Of a stretch of DNA of 64,000 bases, positions 8,773 through 19,007 are shown in pieces. Each line of letters opens with the position of its first letter. Position 1 is the stretch's first letter. The position numbers and the translations under genes are program-made. Source of the DNA: Macrococcus carouselicus (GTDB lineage Bacteria > Bacillota > Bacilli > Staphylococcales > Staphylococcaceae); the NCBI RefSeq assembly GCF_004359515.1, contig NZ_SCWD01000001.1:1104713-1168712 (forward strand), written 5' to 3'. Below the pieces are notes generated by a model. The model ran no database searches, was not told the DNA's origin, and saw only the letters and a program-made list of their open reading frames with translations.

Positions 8773-11678
8773 TATTTTAACTCCTTCTCATGACGCTCAA
8801 GTATTAATGTGTTTTTAGTCGGAATATTCATCGAACGGTTACATGTAAAGTATAGATACTGGTTATCCTGCTGCTTCATCAGATAATCGATGATCATTTC
8901 CTTGCGATGCTTATCAAAATGAACGAATGCATCATCTATGATCACGGGGAAAGGATACAGATATCTCAGATGATCAACCAGACTTAATCTCATCGTAATA
9001 TAAAGGAGCTCTTTCGTCGACTGAGACAGTTCAGTTGGATGGAAAATCTGCCCGTTCTTATGTTTGACAAGTAAAGCATCCTGATAGATGACGTCCACGT
9101 AACGGCCTTCTGTCATCTGACCGAAGATTTCAGATGCCTTTCTGATGATACTCGGAATCCGTTCAGCCTTGACCTTCTGACGATGCGCTTCTATCAGCAC
9201 TTCAATGTAGCGCAATGCGCTGTAGTCGACTGCGAGCTGGTTCACGATATTACGTTCTATCGCATAGCGATGATTCAGTTCCGACAAAGTCGAATCCTCT
9301 TCAAGCGTCTTCATATGCTGCTCGATATTGTACAGCTCGAATTCGTGTTCTTTCAGTTCGCTGCGGTAGTCGTTCAGCTGATCGGTAATACGACCTTCTA
9401 TCAGTCGCAGGTCTTCTGATGTCTGCTCCGCAAGAATTGAACTCATTTCATATGTGAAGTTCTCTTCTTCAAGTTTATGACTCAGATGATGATGTCTGCT
9501 CAGGTTTTCATGATATTCAGTATAGGCCTCAAACTGGCTGTAGTAATCAGATTCATTGTCCACACCTGCTTCAGCAAAAAGAGCTGCGAGTTCTGCAGCC
9601 ATCTCCTGATAAGCGTCCTGCAGCACACTCAGTTCTTTCGTAGCGAGCTCAAGCTGATCGGTCACCCGTTTATATTCCTTACGGTTGCGTTCCTCAGTTC
9701 TGACGAGACGCCCGAGTTCAGTGAAGGTGACCGGTAATGGTTCATCATTCGTGACCAGACTGAATGCATTGACCTTTTCCTTGAAATCACTGATATGGCT
9801 CTGTTCTTCTGTATAGTCTTTCCTCAGCTGCTGCAACTGCTGATAAGTCTGCTGAATCCGGTAGATGGTACGATATGCATCAGGCAGGAGACTATCTTCA
9901 TAACTCAGTTTCAGCTTCAGCATGGTCTTTGTTCTGCTGAGAGACTCATTCACTGATCTCAAAGCGGTCTCTTCGGCGTCATAAAGTGCTGTGAGCTGCT
10001 CTTTCTTGCGGCTCAGTGCTGCTTTTTCATCTTCAAGACGCAGTTTTTTATCACGTAATGAACGCTGCTGATTCAAATCGAACTGCGCATCAAGCATCGA
10101 GGACAGCTCACTGATCGATGTCTCAAGATGATGGATTTCGTCCTGCATAATATGATTCTGATTGTTTTCAACCGGCTTATTCTGCATCGTCAGAACCAGC
10201 ATGATAATCGGGATGATCAGCAGAAGCGCTGCCGGTATAAAGAGCTGCAGATAGAAGAAATACGCTGCAATCAGTAATCCCACCAGACCACCAGCCAGGT
10301 AGATATAGTTCAGTTTCTTTCTCTTCTGCTCCTCGATCTCTGCTGTACGCAGCTGTTCTGATTCCAGCTTGTGATAAAGTTCGGTCTTCTGACTCAGTTC
10401 AAGGCGCTGTTCAGCAAGCTGGATACCTGTCGTAAAGAGTTCATCTGTCACGATATAAGGTGTTATATCATTCAGTTTGCTGCTATTCAGCGTATCCTCG
10501 CGTTCCAGCTGTTCCATTTCCCGCTTCAGCTGTGCGATCTTCAGGCTATGCTGCTCCTTGTCTGACAATGAATAGATCAGGTGATCCTTCAGCGGCGCGT
10601 CCACTTTGATAGCATGATATTCCTGCCAGCCGATATCATGCTGCAGTCGTTCGATTGTCGCTTCTTTATCGGCTATTTCCCGTGCCAGTGCCTCACTTGT
10701 TTGCTCATGTAACTTCTGCTGCGGCTCTTCCTGCAGCAGACGCACTGCCTGCTCATAGTCAGCGGCGTCAAGGCGGTCAGTTCCTGCCTTTTCGCGTTGC
10801 AGCTGTTCAGCTTTCTCCTCGCGCAGCGCGATATCCCGTCTCGCTGACTGCAGCTGACGCTTCAGTCCCTCGTAACGTTCAATTCCGTGGTCCGGGAAGA
10901 CAAGGGGTTCGATATTCAGCTTGAGCTCAAGCTGCTTCCACTCCTTCGCATCACTGTGGAACATCATCTCTTTCTGCTTATTCTGCTGGAGTTTCGTCAG
11001 CTCTTCGATATGTCCTCTCACCTCAGACAACTGACGCGTCAGCTCATACTGTGCCGCTTCAAGGTCCTGATAACGTTCTATCTTCACTTCTGCATCCCGA
11101 ATCTGCAACTGCAGATTCAGCATTTCTGTGATATGTTCACTGAGCATACCTTCTGAATGGTCAGGGGTGAGCAGGCGCAGTTTCTCTGTCTCAAGCTTCA
11201 TCTCCAGACTGGAGAATTCAGTGGACCCGAAGATACCCGCCTGCATCAGATAGTTCTGCAGCTTATCCTCTGTCAGATGGTGGACCTGCTGCAGCCCAAG
11301 CACATCAAAGGAAAAGATCTTCTCGTAGCCCGTGTAAGTCATAAAACTGAACTTCTGGTTCAGCCAGTCAGTATCCTTCGGCACATTGTTATAGAGAATC
11401 GTCGTTCTCTCCTTGCCCTGTTCATAGACACGCTCAATATAAATATCAGCCGTCCCGTCATTCATGACCATGTTGCCGCCATACGTATTCGTGAAGCGGG
11501 GAACATAGAGCGGTTGATCAGAATGATTGAATCCGAACAGCAGGGCATGAATAAAGGTCTGCATCGTCGATTTACCGGTCTCGTTCTCCCCGTATATCTG
11601 GGTAAACGTGTCGTTCAGCTTGAACTGCTGCTGCTCAAGTCTGCCGTATCCATATATTTCTAGATGTTTAATTCTCAT
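8772..11678 (-). CDS. yhaN: YhaN-type SMC/Rad50-like ATPase
   Basis: A 968-residue ABC-type ATPase with split nucleotide-binding halves. Walker [13 protein letters not shown] is at residues about 30-41, and the C-terminal Walker B/D-loop region reads [14 protein letters not shown]. Two long coiled-coil arms lie between. Two adjacent hydrophobic segments interrupt the arms around residues 450-495, so the protein may be membrane-tethered, as noted for Bacillus YhaN. It probably works with the YhaO-type protein as an SbcC/SbcD-like pair. It overlaps yhaO by 11 bases and yhaM by one. Confidence 0.88.
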   Translation of the reverse strand: MRIKHLEIYGYGRLEQQQFKLNDTFTQIYGENETGKSTMQTFIHALLFGFNHSDQPLYVPRFTNTYGGNMVMNDGTADIYIERVYEQGKERTTILYNNVPKDTDWLNQKFSFMTYTGYEKIFSFDVLGLQQVHHLTEDKLQNYLMQAGIFGSTEFSSLEMKLETEKLRLLTPDHSEGMLSEHITEMLNLQLQIRDAEVKIERYQDLEAAQYELTRQLSEVRGHIEELTKLQQNKQKEMMFHSDAKEWKQLELKLNIEPLVFPDHGIERYEGLKRQLQSARRDIALREEKAEQLQREKAGTDRLDAADYEQAVRLLQEEPQQKLHEQTSEALAREIADKEATIERLQHDIGWQEYHAIKVDAPLKDHLIYSLSDKEQHSLKIAQLKREMEQLEREDTLNSSKLNDITPYIVTDELFTTGIQLAEQRLELSQKTELYHKLESEQLRTAEIEEQKRKKLNYIYLAGGLVGLLIAAYFFYLQLFIPAALLLIIPIIMLVLTMQNKPVENNQNHIMQDEIHHLETSISELSSMLDAQFDLNQQRSLRDKKLRLEDEKAALSRKKEQLTALYDAEETALRSVNESLSRTKTMLKLKLSYEDSLLPDAYRTIYRIQQTYQQLQQLRKDYTEEQSHISDFKEKVNAFSLVTNDEPLPVTFTELGRLVRTEERNRKEYKRVTDQLELATKELSVLQDAYQEMAAELAALFAEAGVDNESDYYSQFEAYTEYHENLSRHHHLSHKLEEENFTYEMSSILAEQTSEDLRLIEGRITDQLNDYRSELKEHEFELYNIEQHMKTLEEDSTLSELNHRYAIERNIVNQLAVDYSALRYIEVLIEAHRQKVKAERIPSIIRKASEIFGQMTEGRYVDVIYQDALLVKHKNGQIFHPTELSQSTKELLYITMRLSLVDHLRYLYPFPVIIDDAFVHFDKHRKEMIIDYLMKQQDNQYLYFTCNRSMNIPTKNTLILERHEKELK

Positions 11679-12804
11679 CAGGCTTCAGCCTCGCTTTCAG
11701 CTTGATCTCACCAGTCTCAATCAGTGTTCTGCCGTCCAGATTCTCATAGTCATCCAGGAAACGGTTCATCTCTGCATCATGAAAGAGCGGCTGCATTGCG
11801 CGTTCGAACAATGTCCGGTCCTTGAGCATCGACTCATCAAATTCACGGTGCAGAGTAGTCCTATCATTCTGCTGGACGGTCAGCGCATCTATCCAGACGA
11901 ACTCATTCTCATAAACCTCTTGCTGCTGAACCAGCTTAAGGACATCCGCTAAGAGCCCGGGATTGACCGGATGTTCATTCTCGTTGATCAGCTGCAGCTG
12001 ATAGATCCCTTTTCCATCAACTCGTTTACGCGCCTTGAACTCACTGATCAGCTGCAGGATGCCATTCTTACTGATATCTGCTACCGGCAGCTGATAGTGC
12101 CGGAAGATGATGTGCTGCGTCGGTACAAAGATGACCTTCATCTCTATATGGTCACCTTCAATCATCAAGTAGCCTTTCTGGCCGGTCTGGTGGAGGAGAT
12201 AACTCTGGATGTTACCTGGATAGTGAATATGCGGCAGCTCGCTGACCCGCTGTCTTTGATGGCTGCCTCCGAGCGCCCAGTAATGATAGAGCTTCTGATT
12301 CAAGTCTTCCTGCTGGAATCCAGATTCACCGATTCTGCCATACAGCATGCCGATATGAATGCTCGTATCCACCTGATTGGTCGGAAAGTACTGAAGGTCG
12401 TGCCCCAGACTAAGACCATGAAGATAGACGGTATCTCCCTCTTTCGTGATGAACTGATAGCTCTCCACCTGATCACCGAAAATAATGATATTATCCGGCC
12501 ATCTGACCGTCCGTAAGTGATCATCTGTCTTCCCCAGCACAATATAAACATAAATTCCCGCATCTTTCAGTCGCTGGAATTGTTTTTTCAAGTAAACGGT
12601 GGTCTTCAAGGTCTGGTTATCAGACAGCAAATCCCCTGTAATCAGCACAAAATCAACCTGCTGAACAATGGCATCCTTGATGAGTGTATTAAAGCTTTCG
12701 AAGCTTGCCCGGTATATATCAGCCATGATGGATTCTGATACATAGCCATTTAACTGAAAAGGCGCATCTAAATGTAGATCTGCACAGTGAATAAATTTTA
12801 TCAT
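11668..12804 (-). CDS. yhaO: YhaO-type metallophosphoesterase with degenerate active site
   Basis: An SbcD/Mre11-like protein of 378 residues, encoded upstream of the YhaN-type ATPase. Motif I (D9, H11 in CADLHLD) and motif II (GDLL, D58) are intact. Motif III, normally GNHD, reads GKTD at 91-94, so the metal-binding Asn and catalytic His are lost. The motif IV His is Tyr155 (IGMLYG). Motif V, normally GHIH, reads GGSH at 179-182. I checked the codons directly. Four of the usual catalytic or metal-ligand residues are therefore changed, and nuclease activity is doubtful although the fold is clear. It may now be a structural partner of YhaN. Confidence 0.85.
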   Translation of the reverse strand: MIKFIHCADLHLDAPFQLNGYVSESIMADIYRASFESFNTLIKDAIVQQVDFVLITGDLLSDNQTLKTTVYLKKQFQRLKDAGIYVYIVLGKTDDHLRTVRWPDNIIIFGDQVESYQFITKEGDTVYLHGLSLGHDLQYFPTNQVDTSIHIGMLYGRIGESGFQQEDLNQKLYHYWALGGSHQRQRVSELPHIHYPGNIQSYLLHQTGQKGYLMIEGDHIEMKVIFVPTQHIIFRHYQLPVADISKNGILQLISEFKARKRVDGKGIYQLQLINENEHPVNPGLLADVLKLVQQQEVYENEFVWIDALTVQQNDRTTLHREFDESMLKDRTLFERAMQPLFHDAEMNRFLDDYENLDGRTLIETGEIKLKARLKPDEN

Positions 12805-12871
12805 CGCTCTACCTCGTTTAGTGACTTCACTTCATTTTACAATAAATAAGGTGCTAATTGGGAATCAGACG

Positions 12872-12901
12872 AAAAAAAGCCGAAGATTAGTCTTCGGCTT
12901 T
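12872..12901 (-). terminator. Terminator overlapping the hemZ stop codon
   Basis: An 11-bp stem, AAAGCCGAAGA / TCTTCGGCTTT, encloses a four-base loop that contains the hemZ stop codon. On the minus strand it is followed by a run of seven T. Confidence 0.88.
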
Positions 12902-14353
12902 AAAAAGATGATTGAGCTTTTTGATTTTTTCTGCTGTATAGTGTTCGTAACTTTTGTTGTAGCTCTTCGGATCCTTTGGATTCAGATAGTTCTCAATCTT
13001 ACCCGTCTCAGGATGTATGAACTTACTGGACGCGCCGCAGCCGATGCCGAGAATAGTCTGCATTTCTTCCATGATAAGAATATTATAGAGCGAGTATTCC
13101 TTGTCGATGGAGTAACCGATATTCTCCAGATTGCCGAGAATATTCTTCTGCCGGTAGAGATAATACGGTTTGTAGCCTTCTTCAGCGGCAAATGCTCGCG
13201 TCATCTCCATCATCTGCATGATCTCTTCGCGCGGTGCGACGGGATACTGTTCCTTATTACGCGTCATCTCACTCGCACGTTTGAAGCTGAGCGTATGAAC
13301 GGTCAGCGATTCAGGTCGCAGTCTTCTCGTCTCTTCCAGTGAATGCCGGACGTTCGTCCGGTCTTCGTTCGGCAGACCGATGATCAGATCCATATTGATA
13401 TTGTTCATATTGAAATCACGGGCGAGCCTGAACTTATCCACCGTCTCCTTGACAGAATGATGCCGGCCGATCGCCTTTAAGGTCTCATCCGTGAAACTCT
13501 GGGGATTGATGCTGATCCGGTCGATATCGAAGTCGTTCAGTACTGTCAGCGTCTCGCCGTCAATCGTATCTGGTCGTCCAGCTTCCACCGTCACTTCTCT
13601 GACAGCCGACATATCAAATGAAGCGTAGCACTGGTCGAGCAGTATCTTCAGGTCTTCTGGCGTGATGGATGTCGGTGTCCCCCCGCCGAAATAGATGGAG
13701 GTGACCTTGATGTCATTGTCCTTCAGCCATTTACCTGTCACCGCAATCTCGTGCAGCAGACCCACCAGGAATTCCGGCACATCATTCTTATGGACGAGTA
13801 TACTGTAAGCGGGAAACGTACAGTAAGCACATTTTGTCGGACAGAACGGGATACCGATGTAGATACTGACCTCGCGTCCTAATTCATATAGATCCGGTAT
13901 CGCCTCGTTCTGTGTATGGACGATCTCCCGCATGAGGTCCAGCTTCTCCTGACTGATGAGATAGTCTTGCTTCAGCTGTCCGCTTATTGCTTCGTGCGAC
14001 AGACCCTGACGGTAGAGACGGTGATACAGTTTTGTCGGTCTGATACCCGTCAGTGTGCCCCAGCTCTGCGTGATGCCGGTGCAATCAGTCAGCATAGTCA
14101 CCAGTGTCTCAGCGATCGCCTGTTTGACGTGCTTCTTATCTGTCTCCGTGCGCGTCGCTGTCGCCGTGTATGACTGACCGTCAAGTGTCAGATATCCCGT
14201 CACCCTGACCGCTTCTTCATTCTTGATATCAAACGACAGCGTGTTGGCTCCTTCACCAAGGAGTACAAAGGAATCTTCAAAATATAGATTAATGATGTTC
14301 TGCAGGAACAGCAGATTGTTCTCCAGCTCCTGATTCTTTAGAAATATTTTCAT
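12887..14353 (-). CDS. hemZ: Radical-SAM coproporphyrinogen III oxidase-like protein HemZ
   Basis: An oxygen-independent coproporphyrinogen oxidase-like radical SAM enzyme of 488 residues. The iron-sulfur motif CPTKCAYC is near residue 172 in IPFCPTKCAYCTFPAYS, followed by the SAM-binding FGGGTPT. The N-terminal 150 residues, before the radical SAM core, are the extension typical of Bacillus HemZ. Related HemW-like proteins are haem chaperones, so the exact reaction is not certain from sequence. Its own terminator overlaps the stop codon. Confidence 0.85.
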   Translation of the reverse strand: MKIFLKNQELENNLLFLQNIINLYFEDSFVLLGEGANTLSFDIKNEEAVRVTGYLTLDGQSYTATATRTETDKKHVKQAIAETLVTMLTDCTGITQSWGTLTGIRPTKLYHRLYRQGLSHEAISGQLKQDYLISQEKLDLMREIVHTQNEAIPDLYELGREVSIYIGIPFCPTKCAYCTFPAYSILVHKNDVPEFLVGLLHEIAVTGKWLKDNDIKVTSIYFGGGTPTSITPEDLKILLDQCYASFDMSAVREVTVEAGRPDTIDGETLTVLNDFDIDRISINPQSFTDETLKAIGRHHSVKETVDKFRLARDFNMNNINMDLIIGLPNEDRTNVRHSLEETRRLRPESLTVHTLSFKRASEMTRNKEQYPVAPREEIMQMMEMTRAFAAEEGYKPYYLYRQKNILGNLENIGYSIDKEYSLYNILIMEEMQTILGIGCGASSKFIHPETGKIENYLNPKDPKSYNKSYEHYTAEKIKKLNHLFKAED

Positions 14354-14366
14354 TGTTTATCCTCTT

Positions 14367-14404
14367 TAAAAAAAATAAACGAAAACTACGTTTCGTTTAT
14401 TTTT
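14367..14404 (-). terminator. Terminator after the yheA-type gene
   Basis: A 14-bp stem, AAAAATAAACGAAA / TTTCGTTTATTTTT, with a 6-base loop lies just downstream of the yheA-type gene on the minus strand and ends in T8. Confidence 0.85.
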
Positions 14405-14411
14405 AACGTTC

Positions 14412-14765
14412 TTATTGATTGTCCTGGCCATATAAATCCTGAAGTGGTTTCAAAATGATGCGGTTCAAATCTTCGATGACCTGACCCATGCGCTGTTCAG
14501 CCTGCATCAGTTTTGAGATATTTTCATCCTGCTCGATCTTCGCCGCAAGTTCGTTCGCCTTTGCGATGTCTTCTTCAGTGATTTCCTGACCGCTCATCTG
14601 TTTTTCCTGCAGTGTCATCTGGATCTCACGGAACTGTGAGAAGACTGCTTTTGATTCTTCATTGCTTTCCACTGCTTCTAACTGTGCTTTAACAGCCTGA
14701 TATTCGTCACTCTGGCGCAAAGCACTTTCTAACCTGTTTGCTTCATCATAAATATTCACTGTCAT
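14412..14765 (-). CDS. yheA: YlbF/YmcA-family protein (UPF0342, YheA-type)
   Basis: A 117-residue helical protein of the YlbF/YmcA superfamily (UPF0342 group). YlbF and YmcA in Bacillus take part in RNase Y-dependent mRNA processing; YheA itself has no settled role. The sequence is almost entirely charged helix with heptad spacing. The start follows AAAGGAG at proper spacing. It is downstream of the DUF445 gene, the same pair (yheA-yheB) as in Bacillus, and ends in its own terminator. Confidence 0.88.
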   Translation of the reverse strand: MTVNIYDEANRLESALRQSDEYQAVKAQLEAVESNEESKAVFSQFREIQMTLQEKQMSGQEITEEDIAKANELAAKIEQDENISKLMQAEQRMGQVIEDLNRIILKPLQDLYGQDNQ

Positions 14766-14835
14766 AAAAATTCTCCTTTAAATATGTGTTTTCTCTAATT
14801 TAACATACTTGAACGTGTTTATCACTTGTTTAGGG

Positions 14836-15957
14836 TCAGATAAACAGAGCGATGACACCCTGTAACAGGCCGATAATGCCTCCCAGCAGAAAGCCAAGCA
14901 GTGTGATCAGTTTCAGTTCTTTGTTCGATATCTCGATGATCAGCTTCTCGATGAAAGACAGCTCAAAACGGTCAATCTGTTCCTTGATCAGTTCAGAGAG
15001 ATGAATTTTCTCCAGTATGACAGGAATATTGTCAGCGAGATGCATAAGCCCTGTATCGAGCAGTCTATCTATCCCCTTCGCCTCCACATAAGCGAACGCT
15101 TCCGGCAACAGCCTGATGAGCGGTGTGCGTGTATAATGCTGCACGTTCAGGCGCTTTGTAATAGTCGCAGCCGTCTGACTGATCAGCTGCTGGATCTTAC
15201 TTTCTTCTATATAATCTATCGGTGCTGTCGTCATCAGCCGGCCATATTCCTTATCCACTTCACTCTGGATGATGTTCTTGATTTTATCCTCATCTGTCAG
15301 CTTCAGCATTTCACGTTGCACGCGGTCAGCGATCGCCTCAGCGGTCATAAACATCTGCAGCATGCTGATCAGCTTCCCCTTCTGCATGAAGAAGGTCTCG
15401 ACCATGTTCAGAATATCCTGATAGCCTTTGTCAGAGCGAACATAGTCCTGAAACTTATCGAGTAATAGTACAGATGCGCCGCCTACTTTTTTAGTCAGGG
15501 TATCCTGTGCCGCTGCAGGCAGCAGTTCGTTGAAGGACTGCGTAAGTGCAAGCTGACTGAGCACCGTCCGGACTTTCTCTTCAATCTGAGCACTCACCTG
15601 CTCTTCAATGCTGTAGTTCCATTGATCTGCAAAGTATTTGATTGTATAGCGCTCTTCTTTCAGGGTCTCAACCTGCTGTCTCAGCAGCCGCTCCAGAAAG
15701 TGTCGTGTGTCAGGGGTCAGAACCTTCTGTTTGAAGACGTCAGGCGTCAGCAGGTGATTTGTCACCATCTCGCCGATTTTGACGGACAGTTCGTCACGAC
15801 GTTTCGGGATCAGGCCGGGGGTGAACGGCAGCTGTCTGCCGAACAGATAGACCGGATGATAAGGTCTGAACAGCATCTTGATTGCGATATAGTTCGTGAA
15901 TCCACCGATCAGTGCACCGATCAGCCCCATGAATAATACAAGTAAAACCGGCTGCAT
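14836..15957 (-). CDS. yheB: DUF445 membrane protein (YheB-type)
   Basis: A 373-residue protein with one hydrophobic segment at each end (residues about 3-25 and 350-372) and a long helical middle, the DUF445 plan. An N-terminal [19 protein letters not shown] block is characteristic of the family. Function is unknown; related Bacillus proteins are linked to spores or the envelope. An AGGAGGAG box precedes the ATG. Pairing with yheA is conserved. Confidence 0.9.
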   Translation of the reverse strand: MQPVLLVLFMGLIGALIGGFTNYIAIKMLFRPYHPVYLFGRQLPFTPGLIPKRRDELSVKIGEMVTNHLLTPDVFKQKVLTPDTRHFLERLLRQQVETLKEERYTIKYFADQWNYSIEEQVSAQIEEKVRTVLSQLALTQSFNELLPAAAQDTLTKKVGGASVLLLDKFQDYVRSDKGYQDILNMVETFFMQKGKLISMLQMFMTAEAIADRVQREMLKLTDEDKIKNIIQSEVDKEYGRLMTTAPIDYIEESKIQQLISQTAATITKRLNVQHYTRTPLIRLLPEAFAYVEAKGIDRLLDTGLMHLADNIPVILEKIHLSELIKEQIDRFELSFIEKLIIEISNKELKLITLLGFLLGGIIGLLQGVIALFI

Positions 15958-15974
15958 ACTACTCCTCCTTTATA

Positions 15975-16004
15975 TGAAAAAAGCAAACGTCATGACGTTT
16001 GCTT
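15975..16004 (-). terminator. Terminator overlapping the XRE regulator stop codon
   Basis: A palindrome AAGCAAACGT-CATG-ACGTTTGCTT reaches into the stop codon of the regulator and is followed on the minus strand by T6. Confidence 0.8.
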
Positions 16005-16467
16005 AAGCATTAACAAGTTGTTCCGCTGTCTTTTTTGAGAAGAACATCTCAGCTTCACGTTCTTTATTTGAGCCGTATAATGGCTGGTTTGATTCATCAA
16101 TTACGCGGTAGAGGTTTGAGATTTTGTTGAACTGTAAAGTGAATCCTGCTTCCTCGCGTTTTGTTTCCCACCACAGTTCGTCCAGATTATCATTCTGCGG
16201 ATAAGCACATGCGCCGCGTGAGATGACCTGTACCACTTCAAGAGGATCACCGCCGAGTGTCGTCTGTAATACTTCTGAATCTCTGAATAATGCACAAAGA
16301 GAGACACATGTTGTCCAGTTGGGAAGTACACGTTCTTTTTCAATCTGAACCAATGTCTTTTTTGAAAGACCGATTGTCTGAGCCATTGTATCCTGCGTAT
16401 AACCCGCTTCAATTCTGACCATTTTGAATTTCGTCTGCAGTAAGTCTGTAAAAGTTTGTTTATCCAT
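16003..16467 (-). CDS. XRE-family helix-turn-helix regulator
   Basis: A DNA-binding protein of about 154 residues. The helix-turn-helix is at residues about 15-65 (AGYTQDTMAQTIGLSKKTLVQIEKER), close to the Xre/Cro type. The C-terminal half contains ELWWETKREEAGFTLQ and has no known enzymatic motif. The ATG at 16467 follows GAAAGG; a longer frame to 16503 has no ribosome-binding site. Target genes are unknown. Confidence 0.82.
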   Translation of the reverse strand: MDKQTFTDLLQTKFKMVRIEAGYTQDTMAQTIGLSKKTLVQIEKERVLPNWTTCVSLCALFRDSEVLQTTLGGDPLEVVQVISRGACAYPQNDNLDELWWETKREEAGFTLQFNKISNLYRVIDESNQPLYGSNKEREAEMFFSKKTAEQLVNA

Positions 16468-16570
16468 TCTATTCGACCTTTCATTTATCAATTTACTCAT
16501 CATTAAATGTAGTTAGCATTAAATTGAAATAATACACATCTAAATAAGTCACATTTATCATCTTAATATA

Positions 16571-16618
16571 ATTTACAAAAAATTAAAAGAGAAAAATCCT
16601 GAGATTTTTCTCTTTTAA
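16571..16618 (-). terminator. Terminator after the dicarboxylate symporter gene
   Basis: A 16-bp stem, TTAAAAGAGAAAAATC with its complement, and a 4-base loop lie 20 bases past the symporter stop. A T-rich run follows on the minus strand. Confidence 0.8.
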
Positions 16619-16638
16619 AGAGATGTGTCTATTCTCTG

Positions 16639-17928
16639 TTAATTAACTGATAATTTGCGCTTTTCTGCTTCCGATATAATCACTGCACATGCTGCATCCC
16701 CAGAGATATTGACAGCTGTACGGGACATATCAAGCAGACGATCGATGCCGAGAATGATACCGATTGCAGCTGGATTCAGACCGACGGCCGTCAGCACCAT
16801 CGCGAGCATGACGAGTCCGACACCCGGTACGCCTGCAGTACCGATTGAAGCGATGACTGCGACAGCCACCACTGTGACCAGCTGTCCGATCGACAGGTCC
16901 ACCCCCGATATCTGGGCGATGAAGATGGTCGCCACGCCCTGCATGATAGCCGTGCCGTCCATATTGATTGTTGCACCGAGCGGCTGGACAAATGAAGAAA
17001 TCTCTTTACGGACACCGAGATTGTCCTGCGCACATTCCAGTGAGATCGGTAAGGTCGCATTACTGCTTGAAGAGCTGAAACCGACTGTCATCGCGGGTGC
17101 GAATCCTCGGAAGAACCATAGCGGGCTCTTACGTGCCAGCAGTCTGATAGCGCCGCCGTAGACTACAACCATATGGAGCAGGAGCGCCAGCAGGACGACG
17201 AAGAAATACATGAAGAGCTGCTGTATGGCACCGAAGCCGGCATTAGTGAACGCTGTCGCGACTAAGCCGAACGTACCGAGCGGTGCGAAATATTTCATGA
17301 TCATCATGACGATATACATCAGTATTTCGTTCGCCTGCTCAAATAAGTTCCGTATCCCTGCTACTTTGTCACCGAGTGCAATCATACCGATCCCTATGAA
17401 TAGAGAGAATGTGATGATCTGAAGCATGTTAGTGTCAGCCATTGCCTGCACCGGGTTCTTCGGGAAGAGATTGATGAGCGTCTGATCGAAGGTCTGCTCA
17501 GCTGCCATGCCCTGGGCTTCTGCTTCCTCCGCCTTCTGTTTCTGCTGCTGTTCATACTTTTTGACGTCATCACTTGCCAGTAAATTGGTCTTACCTTCCC
17601 CTGGTTTGAAGACAAGTGCCAAGGCCATGGCGAGCATGATTGCCAGTGCCGTAGTAGTCAGGAAGAACAGAACGGTCTTGATGCCGATGCTGCCGAGAAG
17701 CTTCGGATCTCCGACTCCGACGACTCCCAGGACAATGGAGACGAATACAACCGGTACAACCAGCATAAAGATAAGATTAAGAAAGATCTGTCCGAGGACA
17801 TTGAATACATACTGATTGATGCCTGTCACCCATGCTTCACCTGTAAAGAGATTCATGATAGAACCTATCGTGATACCCAGGATCAGCGCTATAATAATGC
17901 GAGTAGTCATATTATTTTTAATTTTCAT
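16639..17928 (-). CDS. Dicarboxylate/amino acid:cation symporter (GltT/GltP type)
   Basis: A DAACS-family sodium- or proton-coupled carrier for glutamate, aspartate or C4-dicarboxylates; substrate not resolvable from sequence. The 429 residues hold about eight membrane helices plus two re-entrant loops. The first loop carries SSSSNATLP near residue 288, the NMDGTAIMQG motif is near residue 320, and the substrate-binding helix ends DMSRTAVNISGD near 402-413. An insertion rich in Lys/Gln/Glu near residues 118-145 lies in an extracellular loop. Monocistronic with its own promoter and terminator. Confidence 0.92.
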   Translation of the reverse strand: MKIKNNMTTRIIIALILGITIGSIMNLFTGEAWVTGINQYVFNVLGQIFLNLIFMLVVPVVFVSIVLGVVGVGDPKLLGSIGIKTVLFFLTTTALAIMLAMALALVFKPGEGKTNLLASDDVKKYEQQQKQKAEEAEAQGMAAEQTFDQTLINLFPKNPVQAMADTNMLQIITFSLFIGIGMIALGDKVAGIRNLFEQANEILMYIVMMIMKYFAPLGTFGLVATAFTNAGFGAIQQLFMYFFVVLLALLLHMVVVYGGAIRLLARKSPLWFFRGFAPAMTVGFSSSSSNATLPISLECAQDNLGVRKEISSFVQPLGATINMDGTAIMQGVATIFIAQISGVDLSIGQLVTVVAVAVIASIGTAGVPGVGLVMLAMVLTAVGLNPAAIGIILGIDRLLDMSRTAVNISGDAACAVIISEAEKRKLSVN

Positions 17929-17949
17929 TTAATTTCACCTCAGTTATTA

Positions 17950-17977
17950 ATTATACATTTTTCCTCTTAATATACAA
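17950..17977 (-). promoter_or_regulatory. Probable SigA promoter of the symporter gene
   Basis: On the minus strand TTGTAT and TATAAT are separated by 16 bases, about 20 bases before the symporter start codon. Confidence 0.5.
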
Positions 17978-18069
17978 TTGTATTTTTGAAATATACCATT
18001 TCAGTTAGTAGAGTTCAGCTGTCTTTTAAGTCATAATAAACAGGTAAACCATTTAAAAGGCGGGATCTT

Positions 18070-18960
18070 ATGCATATTAAAGATAAACTTGAACAGGCGA
18101 AAAAAGGGGCTCGCGTCAGCATACTGATGTATCTCCTGCTGACCGTCGCGAAAGTTGCGTTCGGCTGGATGAATGAATCACATGCCCTGGTCGCTGATGG
18201 TCTGAACAACGCGACGGATGTCATCTCTTCATTCGCGCTGCTGATCGGGCTGTCTATCTCGATGAAACCAGCAGACTCCAATCATAATTATGGCCACTAC
18301 CGCTCAGAATTCATTTCGTCCTTGATCGCTTCGTTCATCATGTTCGCCGTCTCCGTCCAGGTTATCATTCAGGGCGTCACTCACTTCATCAAAGGGGAAT
18401 ACTCTTCTCCGACATCTGAAGCAGCCATTGTTGCGCTTATCTCTGCACTGGTGATGCTCGGTGTCTATTTCTATAACAGCAAGCTCGCCAAGAAAGTCGG
18501 TTCAAGTGCACTGAAAGCAGCGGCCTACGATAACTTATCGGACGCACTCGTCAGCTTCGGGACTTTAGCCGGTATTATCGGTGTTATGTCCGGCTTTCAT
18601 ACATTGGATACTATCGCGGCGATTGTCGTCGGTCTGATCATCATGAAGACCTCTATCGATATCTTCCGTGACACGGCTATCACGCTGACAGACGGCTTTG
18701 ACGTTGAGACCCTCTATACGATGAAACGTCACGTCGCGGCGATTCCGGGTGTCGTTCATGTCGTCGACTTAAAGGGGCGTAACCATGGTGTCATCACTTT
18801 CGCTGATGTGACTGTTACTGTCGATTCCTCGCTCACCGTCAAGGAAAGCCATGATATCGCTGAAGAGATTGAAGGCCGTATGAAAGCAGAATTCGGCTCC
18901 ATAGAGACCATCGTCCATATTGAGCCTGACGACAAGAAGAAAGCTGATGAAAAACAATAA
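18070..18960 (+). CDS. Cation diffusion facilitator (probable Mn/Zn exporter)
   Basis: A 296-residue CDF transporter with six membrane helices and a cytosolic C-terminal domain (residues about 215-290). The metal site in helix 2 reads DGLNNATD, with Asn-Asn-x-x-Asp spacing. The matching site in helix 5 ends in Asp within AYDNLSDALVS. Such Asn/Asp sites occur in manganese exporters like Bacillus MneP and staphylococcal MntE, while zinc carriers tend to have His/Asp. Manganese is therefore the first guess, by inference. It is convergent with airR and shares its terminator. Confidence 0.88.
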   Translation: MHIKDKLEQAKKGARVSILMYLLLTVAKVAFGWMNESHALVADGLNNATDVISSFALLIGLSISMKPADSNHNYGHYRSEFISSLIASFIMFAVSVQVIIQGVTHFIKGEYSSPTSEAAIVALISALVMLGVYFYNSKLAKKVGSSALKAAAYDNLSDALVSFGTLAGIIGVMSGFHTLDTIAAIVVGLIIMKTSIDIFRDTAITLTDGFDVETLYTMKRHVAAIPGVVHVVDLKGRNHGVITFADVTVTVDSSLTVKESHDIAEEIEGRMKAEFGSIETIVHIEPDDKKKADEKQ

Positions 18961-19007
18961 AAAGAAGCTGTCGTATCCATCACGTTGATACGACAGCTTC
19001 TTTTATT
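18959..19007. terminator. Bidirectional terminator (CDF gene / airR)
   Basis: An 18-bp stem AAAAGAAGCTGTCGTATC with its complement, a 9-base loop and flanking A and T runs, between convergent genes. Confidence 0.92.
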
